Assembly: GCA_029945375.1 (NCBI GenBank)
Contig: CM057063.1
Location: 1,302,001-1,366,000 of the forward strand
From: Agaricus subrufescens
Lineage: Eukaryota; Basidiomycota; Agaricomycetes; Agaricales; Agaricaceae
DNA: 64,000 nt
Reading direction: 5' to 3'
Below are positions 55,354 through 64,000 of this stretch, one piece after another. The notes below the pieces were generated by a model, which saw only the letters and a program-made list of their open reading frames with translations, was not told the origin of the DNA and ran no database searches. The stretch's first letter is position 1. Every line of letters starts with the position of its first letter. The position numbers were made by a program, and so were the translations under genes.

Positions 55354-58300
55354 TCAACGGGGATAAAAAGTAGCGGGGGGTCGAGTAGTAGCTGGAGAGA
55401 GGAGGAAATGACAAACGGGTAGGCTTTATATACCGATCAGCTTTGTCACACGCACCAATGTTGGTGCGGAGAAATAAGCGAAACAAGGGGCAGGAGCCTT
55501 TTTGGGAACGACACGGCCACGCCGATGGCCGGATCTGAAATCGACGTGCTCAATATGCTTTCTGTTCATTTGCGCTCCTTCTCCAGCTTCTGCCCTACTC
55601 TCGCCCTTCCCAGCATCGCTTTCCACCCATCACTCGATCTCGGTCCGCTCCTGTTTGCTCCACCGCGCTCTTCCGGAACACCTCCAATCACCGGCCCTCC
55701 GCCGGTATGGTCCGGCTCCGGCCCCGGAAGCCTTCCTGGAATTTCTCCCGTCCCCCTCCCAACCTAATCCTCTTCAGGCATACGGCCGTTACTCCGTCCA
55801 AGCTCCCTCGTTCTCGTTAGTGTCTGTATCTCCGCATCTCTTTATTTTCCCCAAAGTTTCTTCTCTGCACACGACCCTTTCATATACATCCTGCGCCCCT
55901 GCTCACGAACGCCCGTGGACGCACTATAGACGGATCTTACCCCAACACTGTCACCTTACCCTGCCCCTCTGTTTGAACGTGTTTTGAACCCCCCCACCCG
56001 GCTTCGGTATCATAACTGACGTGCCAGCTAACCACAGTACCCACATACAGCTATTGCGCATTATGGGAATGACTCGGCCACGTTCCAACATCCATGTCTT
56101 CGGAAAACGATCAATCGGTCTCATACCACCCCATCACCTGATCCTTCTACCTCCTCCCGAGGTTACGGCCGCTGTCCCGAACTATTCGCCATGTAGACGA
56201 TGAGGATCGGGGGGCCACCAGGCAGATCTCCCATCACTTTTAGGTCCCATCGCACGCCAACAGAAATGAATTGACACAATGCTCTCATTCCTTGATTCCT
56301 CGCTCTCACTCAGCGCCAATCGGTTCGCCGCTAAACCATCAATACCCCAGCGACATTCTCACATTTTTAGCCTTCCATTAGAGATTTCGTACGCGTCGCA
56401 TACTGCCTGTATGTAAGCATCCCATTAGGCATCACTCCTCCTCACCTCAACCTGTGCTTTATCCTGACGACTACACCAATTCGTTTGCAAACTAAGCGAT
56501 CCCCATCCAAGCAGCGCACCACTTACGACTATGCGATGCTCTATCAACACTCTCCCCCTTGATAACTTAACTGACTATCTAACTCACGCGAATTCGGATT
56601 CCTTGTGGGAGTGGAATGATCCAAAAACGATTCATCAGTTCATAAATTTGTGACGCGAAATGCCCCACACACGATACGTAGAATGAATCGCTGAATCATC
56701 ATCAATTTGGATCGAAAATACATTACCCCCATCTTTCCATCACCCTTCAGTTCACAAAGAAGCCATGAACCATGAGTTATGTCTTATTCTTACCTTCCGC
56801 TGCCACCGTCCCGCTACTTCTCTGTTCTATTTCCATCCAAAATTTTTGATAGTCGCCATCTTGTGGGGTCGATGGGATTTATTTCGGGTTTAACAACTAT
56901 TCGGAAGTTCGACGTAGGGCCATTTAAAGATTCGCCATTTAAAGATTCGTGAAATCGTGACACCTGTAAACTACTTGAGTCTTCCAGTTCATTATCAATA
57001 GCTTTCGGCAACTATAGTGGAAACTACGGCTTACACATTCCCATGGCACACGTCATCTGACATTTTGAGTCCGATGTTAAAGGCTTTTTCCGCATCACAG
57101 TAAACGACGCTCGGATATTTTTATAGTGTATATATAGTTACTGTTGACACGGCATGCAGGGATTTAGTATACGACCAAAAATGATAGGTCCTGCCTCAGC
57201 TTTCCCATTTCAATACGCTGTCAACCTATCTAACAACAAAATTAGAGAGCAATTGGACCCTGAAATCTCATGTCTTAGTACGAGATTAGAACTCTTTTTT
57301 TGGATAGAGAAAGACGAGCAATCTAGTCGAACGAGATCTTCTGTCATATCAGCCCTTCAAAGGCCCAAAGTATGTGACTTTGAGCAATAAGATCGACGTG
57401 ATTAGATTGCTCTTCATGTCGGGGTAAGTATATGTGACAGATCCCGCCGGATTCGTAAGTTGTTTCTCATCTTTGACGTATATTTATACGTTCTTCAGGC
57501 CGTCTCTTCACCCTTTTTCCGAGATTAAGGATTTTCATATGCAAAAATATATGTATGTGACAGAGTACGGCACACGAGGACTTGATGGGTACATCTTGAT
57601 AGAGGTTTTTTGTTTGGAAACTGTATAATTTGTCATCATTATCGTCATACAATACGCCTAGCTCCTCGACTTCTCGACACAAATCATACTAGAGTAACAC
57701 CGCGAATGTCGCATTGCTCACAAGAGATCGTCCTATCATCACCCCGAAGCGCCAAAACTTTCTCTCACCTTTCCAACCATCACCCCTCCTAGTATCCGAA
57801 ATAGGCTAAAAGAAACACAAACACTCACCCCCCCCTTCTTACCTCGCGCAAATTTCCATCAAAGCAGAGAGCAGTAAAAAAAACACACACGCATTCGTGC
57901 CTTTTACAAAAACGAAACGACAAGAAAACGCGGTGTATCAGAGCAACGATTCCATAATTAGCATTTTCATGAACAGCCTATCATGAAACAGCCTAATAGA
58001 ACTTTTGATAAGAACCCAAGCCGATAAGTAGTAAAAATGACAACGTCATTTTCGTATTGAATCGAGGTACCTGATACATCTCACCAACCCGCAAAAAGAA
58101 GTCTTTTTTAAAAATAGTCGTTGGTTCATACAACGGAGAAAGCGTCGTACGACCGAACTTATACAGTATGAATTAACAAACCACGTTTAACATCCCAGTA
58201 GAGACTAGTAATAGTCTGCCAAGACTTGCCTATACCCTATTATCAACGCTTAAGATAACGACAAAAGGTGGTGTGACCCCCTCGGAACACTCTTAACCGT

Positions 58301-60732
58301 CAACTTCTTCTTCGGTGCCCTGGAGCAACTCATAGCCTAGTACGCGTGTAGCGTAATCTTCACATACAACTACTTGCTCAGATAGCAAAAATACTACAGT
58401 CAACGATATAAATAAAACAGTTGAGAGATTAGCATTGAATCCGTGGATCACGTACATACGTACTACCGCTTGATTAGACGGTAGAAACACCCTAAAAAAA
58501 CTAGGGTCGTGATTAGAGTTATAGTATCTAGTTGTCAGCCAAGTTAAGAAAAAGGGGGGAGGACAGTGAGAGGTTCTGGTGGGTGCTTCAATGCGGTGAC
58601 GACGTTCGATAGGACCCTGGGATGATAACCTTCGATCGAGCTTTAGTAGGCCGGATCCCAAAAAGGAAACATCATGTCCTATCTAATAAGTATTCCTCCC
58701 TTCTTCAACCCCAAACTGAATGCACGATTATTGAAGTCTAAGTCTCGAAGAAACCAGTGGCAATCCAACCCCTGAGCAGGCCGAAAATAAAGTTTGTAAG
58801 ACAGACGCTGGATAAACTTTTTTTTTCTAATTTAAATCCATTTGAAAGGCTAGGCCGGACATTGGGCAAAGATAAGAGTATCAATTCCTTATCGTGCCGT
58901 AATTAAACCAAGTCTTGGCCAGCTCAGGTGCCTACGGTAGCACCTTGTACCTGTCCAGGGATCCTGCGGCAGTAGCAGCCAAGACTTGAGCGGCGAGAAT
59001 TGTCACTTGGAACTTGAAATCAATAGTGTTGGTAATTGAGTTGAGACGCCACACGGACAAAGCAATCCAGGCTGTGGCTAAGATCGAGTCCCACTTTACT
59101 ATGCAAGGCTGTGTATTGTCAACCGCCACTTGGTCTTGTTGTTATATTGATACTAACTATATGGATGTCTACGGACTTTTTTTTTTTTTGAATGTGGAAT
59201 TTTTCTTACGCGACGCTTGGACGCACTCTTCGGTAAACGAACGAACAACTTAACACAGCTCGATAGCAATCATCACTAGAGCTGCACCTCTACAGTATCA
59301 AGCCCCTGAGCAAGATAGCGAACCTCAAGCACAACATGCAGCAGCAAGTCCAGTACAAATGGATTTCCAGCCTGCGCCACCGATCTTCCGCCCCCACCCA
59401 CCCCAACCAGAAGCCGCCCAGTAAAATAGAATTTTTTTTAAATACCAATCAAAGCTGGGCATTCCGGATATAAAAGAATCATCCGGGGTCCTACACAGCA
59501 CTCTGCGAGCGAGCCAAGCCCGTGAGCCAAGCACTGATCACAATGCTGCTTCGATCAAAAAAGCGACATGAGAGCAATCCTGCCAGATCTCCATATGTCT
59601 AGATAGCAAAAATACAGCCTAGGTAAAAATAAAACATTGTATATTTAAAAAAAAAAAATCAGCCGTTTTTTAAATTCTAAATGAAGAGTGAATTGTATAG
59701 ATTGGTTATGCGCCTTATGGCAACACTTTTCTTTTTCATAAGATATTAATTTTCTAGAAACAATAAAAAACGTTCTGGTGACCCAAGTTCAAAGTTACTA
59801 GAATACCGAACGCGGTAAAAGAACGGGGAGCAGAGTGCAGGGACAGTGTTCGCAAGACTGAACATTTGAGGTAACTACATCCCAATGATTCGGGAACGAA
59901 GGATTTGTCTGTCGTACATACTTGTCAAACGCTTTCCGACGAGTCTAGATGTAGCATTCTGATAAGAATTCACAGATCAGCCCTGTATAGACTAGAAAAT
60001 TTTCACTACAGTGCGGGAATGAAATATGACGCGCCCATAATATGCTTTCATATATCGAGTTCTCTCGGACAAGTGCGGCGACAGTAGTCGCTATATATAT
60101 ACATATACTTGTATTTTCATACAATTACTCAAGGACTGACCCAGGTAAATGCGGTCTTTGAATTCTCAATGGTGATTCAATGGTGGAAGAGGCTAGTCCA
60201 TATATTGACTGAGGAGGGCAGGCGTCATCTCCGAAAGTTAGTGATCGACCGGCAAGGTTGGATATTAAACGACAACCGAAGGCACCGTAATCGCAAGGGG
60301 AATTGTGCAGCCTAAACGGTGCGGTGAAATGCCTCCTGGCGCAAGCAAGTGGAAGGCCAATTTCCTTGTATAAAAATAGAAAAGATTGGCTACCAGCCGC
60401 AGACTGAACGAAAATAACACGCAGGGTATCAGCCTGGTGGGGTGCTTGCATGGAACCAAAATTAGGACAAGGTCGTCTAAAAATGATGCAAACGCAAGGT
60501 TTAGGTTGTTGAAGATGTCCTTGGGGCGGATATTAATATTCCATGGTCTAGAAGTAGGGGCATTTGAGTGAAGAATGTGGTTAATCAAAGGTACTCGAGT
60601 CAGCAGAGTAACCTCGTGCGCAGTTTATGATATAATGCGAATCCTCAACGGACCGGATTGAAATTAAATAAGGGGATACGTATGTTCCTAATCGGATGAG
60701 CGAAAGACGAGTACAAAAAGGACCACAGTAAC
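55354..60732. other. Gene-poor region of about 5.4 kb
   Basis: No gene is supported. A C-rich + strand stretch (about 55525-55980) contains open frames without motifs; the longest lacks an ATG. A 15-bp direct repeat (ccatttaaagattcg twice) lies at about 56920-56950. On the - strand, 58293-58440 ends with QVVVCEDYATRVLGYELLQ after a possible intron, a stretch that looks protein-like but is not recognised. On the + strand near 59262-59423 a short Gln/Ala/Pro-rich open stretch ends in EAAQ. Fragments around 58380 and 59600 share GATAGCAAAAATAC and AAATAAAACA, hinting at an old small duplication. The region is A/T-rich with poly-T/poly-A runs. Confidence 0.5.
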
Positions 60733-61331
60733 TCATGGCCGGACGTAAAAGTCGTATTGATTGATCATCCAGATCAGACTAACGGCTGTTGGAGAGAGTA
60801 TTTTAGCGACAGGGGTGGGATGGTGGGCGAAATCGACTCACTTGATACGATGACGGGGCTGAGGACGGGTGCGCCGAGCTTTGCGGTCCGGAAGATTAAG
60901 AGCTCGGAGGCGAAATGACCAAAGGCAATCAGGTATGTGAACATGGTCATGTCATAGATTCTGCGACGCGTGAGTGGGGAAAGGGGCTAGAGGGTGTCTG
61001 GCGTACGTTTTGTCGTGGATGTGAAAGGCAGCGTAGAAGCGGACCATGGCTGCGGTGAGGGTCCAGACACCAAACGTACGCGCCTGGAGGGCCGTGACTG
61101 CGGTGGGGGGTGAACGCGGTGCCGCGAAGGGGGGAAAGACGCGTACCTTGGCTGGAGGGGACATTGGCGTAGAGCCTGCGGGTGAGCTTGAGGGTGCAGA
61201 AGTTCTGGACGGTGTTGAAGAGGGCGGTGGTGGCGACGAGGAGCTGCCAGCGGGCGAGCAGGGCGGGGGGAAGGGCTGGGGCGCGTGAGGACGGGACGGG
61301 GCCGGGCGGGGGGCGACTGACCTTGGAGCAT
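60733..61331 (-). CDS. ERG28: Ergosterol biosynthesis scaffold protein Erg28
   Basis: Erg28 is a small ER membrane protein that tethers the sterol C4-demethylation enzymes. The ATG at 61331 (MLQ) is joined through an intron of about 45 nt to ALPPALLARWQLLVATTALF and NTVQNFCTLKLTRRLYANV. The next exon has TALQARTFGVWTLTAAMVRF, then YAAFHIHDKT. After another intron come IYDMTMFTYLIAFGHFASEL and LIFRTAKLGAPVLSPVIVS. The last exon gives TVSLIWMINQYDFYVRP and the stop at 60733. The four hydrophobic helices and the RTFG.WT and IAFGHF.SELLIFRT motifs match the family. The total of about 135 residues is the usual length. It is transcribed divergently from the gene starting at 61390. Confidence 0.92.
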
Positions 61332-61389
61332 GGGAGAAGCGAAAGGGCGAGCCTTACGTAAGGGGGGCGTCCATGCTCTGTCCCGCAAC
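61332..61389. promoter_or_regulatory. Very short bidirectional intergenic region
   Basis: Only 58 bp separate the proposed start codons of ERG28 (-) and the long disordered-protein gene (+). The 5' leaders and promoter elements must overlap the neighbouring transcription units or lie within first exons or introns. It depends on both start choices being right. Confidence 0.5.
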
Positions 61390-64000
61390 ATGAGCTCGCC
61401 GCCGTCCCTCCGCTCCGTGGCGAGCAAGGACAGCCTCGCCAGCACCGCGTCCCTCGCCCGCCGCCCCCGCATCCGCTCCCGCGCACGGACCATCGCCGCC
61501 CCGTCCCCCGCCAGCCCGCCCGGCGCCCTCCTCCTGCCCCCCCGCCCCGCCACCGATGCCGCCTCCAGCTCGGGCAGCTCCCGCGACGTCGACTCTGCCG
61601 CGGGCGAGCTCACCCTCGTCGCCCCGCTGCCGCCCCTGCCTCCGATGGCGGCCAGGCCAGTACGTCCTCTTGTTCTGATTTTTTCCAGCCCGGCCTAAAA
61701 TTGGTCGCCAGACAAAGGTGTCAAAGGTCGCTCCAAACCTCGCGCCCATAGAGACTTCATACAGGCCTGCCCCCTCGGCCTTCTCCCGTGACCCCGAATT
61801 AACGCCTAATGTGCGCGATTCCTTTTCGACCCAAAAGTCCAGCTCTTCTTCATTCTATCCCCCCTCCACCTCGACCTTCTCTGGCCTGACCTCCCCTGGC
61901 TCCCCCGGCACCTTTGACGAGCAGGCGGAAGAAGCTGCTCAAGAAGCAGAACACGAAGGAGAACAACGGGAAGACGACGAAGAAGACCAGCCCATCCCCC
62001 ACCTCCCTGACATCTCATTACTCCCCGAAGACCTCGACGAGATGCAAGGTTACGATGGCGATGATGTAGCCTATCGGCTTCGGCTTCTCGTCAATAACAA
62101 CTACTTCCTCCCCCCAGCGCATATGAAACCCTCCCCTCAAGACTTTGCCAACTCGATGAACGCGAAAAAACAGCCAAAATCCTCCCCCGCCTTCCTGGAT
62201 ATCTTCCGCGTCGGAAAATCAAGGTCAAAACCCTCCTCACCAATCACCCCCGCCCCAGTCCCTGTCCTAAGGACGACCTCGGACTCTGTCACCTACAGCC
62301 AACGAACACCACCTCACCATCCTCCTCCATCTCCCCATCTCCCCTCCCATCCCCTCATCAACGGAGCCCTTGATCGTAGACGCGTGGTTGTCGTCAGGGA
62401 GCGTATGCCGGATATAGGATTAGCCGCTAAACAAGCCCAGCAGGACCTGAAATCCAGAAATTCAAAACGCGATCAGGGGCCTGACAAGGGCAGACAGTGG
62501 GCCCAGCCTTTGATATCCCCGCAACAGCAGGAGATTGACGACGTCATTGACCCAACCGATTCTGTAGACATCCCTCTTCCAGCTCCAAACTATCCATTTG
62601 CCGTTCAAGCTTCCGAACTACATGGTCTCGGTGTCCACGACTCTGTCGGTGCCGCTCTTCTTGCGGAACGCCTGCCCCCCAACAGCCCCAAGAGCCAGAA
62701 CACGTCAATATTTGGCCGCGATGACTGGAGAAAGCAGTTGTTACACGAAGCCGTTCATCATTCAATGGGCAACTCCCCAGATGAATCAGTGTTATCACAC
62801 CCTCCTGGTACATCTAGCCCTATGCTTGCGACACCGCGAGTTAATGGTCTATCATCCAGGAGCACGACGCCGGGCACGCGCGCGAACAGAATTCAACAAC
62901 GTATCACGGAACCACACAGTTTCGAGACGGAAGATCTATCTCTTCCGCACGGCGTTCAGAAGGAAGCTTCACCTCGTCAGCCCCACCAAAGCCAGGGTTC
63001 GACGTCGAAACCGTCTGGTAAATTTCTTGCGCCGCTTGACACGAATGATACAAGTTACTTGCCATCGCGAGCAATAACTCCCATATCAAACTTTACGCCA
63101 CTAACGCCTGCTCCCAGAAAGCAGTGCTTCAAACCTCCCTTTTCCATATCTGATTCCGATCTACAAGAACAGCACGATTTCGCTGACGCAGACCTATCCA
63201 CTTCTACCTCCCCCAAATCCAGACTACGCCGATCGATGTCTACACCGATGCTTTCAGATGCTTACGATGTTGTCCGACAATTTGGGATGACGCCACCGCC
63301 ACCACCCCTACCTTTGACTCGGGGATCCTCCCGAATAAGCGTGATTTCCCAGTCATTTGAGACTCATCGGGAGTTATCCCCAAGGAATAGCGCATTTTCG
63401 TCTCGTTCACATCTTGAAGAACCCGAAGAGCGTCCCGCTAACAGGTCCCCTAGACTGTCGGCTCTGGGTACCCGACCATCATTATCAAGTTATTCTGTAG
63501 CATCACTATCCCCTACAACATCTGCTTTCCAGGAGATGTTGAACCATAGTGGGGATCGGTCTGTGACCCCTTCTATACGTCGCATCAGCGTCGAGGCTCG
63601 GTCCGAAGACACCCATGCCCGTTCTCTTGCATCACCGCCCCCACGACCATCTACTTCCTTTGCCCACATAGCTCTCCGACCACCCCCTCGTTCATCCTCA
63701 CTTAATCATACCCCTACTATTCCGGTTAAGAGCGCCTTCAGCTCGGAACCCAGAATAGAGGTCAGTGGTGCTTCGCCACCAAGAAGATCACCTGCTTCTC
63801 CTTATGCTTCAACTTCACGTCATGCCCATCTTAATCCCATACCATTGTCACTAAAGATACCCGTTACGACAGAGACTGTCGCTATACATTCACCTGCACC
63901 TTCTTCGCCAACGTCGTTCTTTGATACTATACAAACACACCCTAATGCTATGGATGATTTGGATTCTTCGGAGAGTGAGGAAGAGGAGGACGAGGATGGC
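61390..64000 (+). CDS. Long intrinsically disordered Ser/Pro-rich protein (partial, runs off the window)
   Basis: Start ATG at 61390 (MSSPPSLRSVASKDSLAST). One GT-AG intron after AARP (about 61657-61719) restores the frame into VSKVAPNLAPIETSYRPAP. From there the frame is open to the window end. The protein is low complexity, rich in Ser, Pro and Arg. A more ordered-looking piece is LPEDLDEMQGYDGDDVAYRL, then RLLVNNNYFLPPAHMKPSP and SSPAFLDIFRVGKSRSK. Others are RRRVVVVRERMPDIGLAAKQ and DSVGAALLAERLPPNSPKSQ. A long acidic stretch begins at the very end (SSESEEEEDED). No catalytic domain is seen and I do not recognise a named family. A more upstream ATG-less extension into the ERG28 leader is not favoured. 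Confidence 0.75.

Noticed and set aside
55502..55987. 161-codon Pro/Ser-rich open frame on the + strand
   Set aside because: Begins at a TTG rather than an ATG and has low-complexity composition driven by C-rich DNA upstream of the F-box gene; no conserved feature.
60947..61613. Long overlapping frames of 179 and 208 codons on the - strand
   Set aside because: They read through GC-rich introns of ERG28 and the antisense of the neighbouring gene; the Erg28 exons explain the conserved parts.
1..64000. CRISPR array, bacterial operon or phage-like system
   Set aside because: No regularly spaced short repeats or prokaryotic gene organisation; intron-rich genes throughout show fungal nuclear DNA.

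Overview
The window looks like nuclear DNA of a mushroom-forming basidiomycete (Agaricomycetes). Nearly every gene is cut by several short introns of about 50-60 nt. Families typical of that group are present: FunK1 kinases, an expanded WW-like/multi-membrane-segment family and small cysteine-rich secreted proteins. Housekeeping genes (B-type cyclin, CK2 beta, Mim1, Erg28) are of fungal type. No rRNA, tRNA or CRISPR array was recognised. Exon boundaries were inferred by eye from reading frame and GT/AG (or GC/AG) signals, so gene spans run from start to stop codon with introns included.

Layout. (1) 0-12.7 kb: three tandem copies of an uncharacterised membrane-protein gene. Each lies in a duplicated block that shares an upstream flank and a downstream stretch. 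The block also carried a tail-to-tail acyl-CoA dehydrogenase (ACAD), which is lost in block 1, a 3' fragment in block 2 and intact in block 3. A 371-bp insertion with a 5-bp target duplication sits in the third flank. (2) 12.9-24.8 kb: cytochrome b5-ACAD fusion (-), alpha-methylacyl-CoA racemase with a PTS1 tail (-), GH79 glycosidase (+), ML/NPC2-type lipid-transfer protein (-), a second cytochrome b5-ACAD fusion (+) and Mim1 (-). (3) 25.2-26.2 kb: two paralogous 64-residue cysteine-rich secreted peptides. (4) 27.7-39.6 kb: XLF/NHEJ1-like DNA-repair gene, then three tandem FunK1 kinase genes interspersed with decayed copies of the XLF 5' end. (5) 40.3-48.6 kb: B-type cyclin, the double-dehydrogenase MFE-2 enzyme, CK2 beta and a stand-alone hydratase 2. 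(6) 49.7-55.4 kb: vacuolar Ca2+/H+ exchanger and F-box/LRR protein. (7) 55.4-60.7 kb: gene-poor. (8) 60.7-64 kb: ERG28, divergently paired with a long disordered protein that runs off the window.

Functional theme. Five intact genes between 12.9 and 48.6 kb can be placed on one peroxisomal beta-oxidation route: two cytochrome b5-fused acyl-CoA dehydrogenases, a 2-methylacyl-CoA racemase, an MFE-2 dehydrogenase lacking its usual hydratase domain, and the hydratase 2 as a separate gene. The racemase, dehydrogenase and hydratase all end in the same tripeptide, AKL, a canonical peroxisomal targeting signal. Genes of other function are interspersed, so this is a loose neighbourhood rather than a compact cluster. 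The second theme is local segmental duplication, seen in the membrane-protein/ACAD blocks and in the XLF/FunK1 array.
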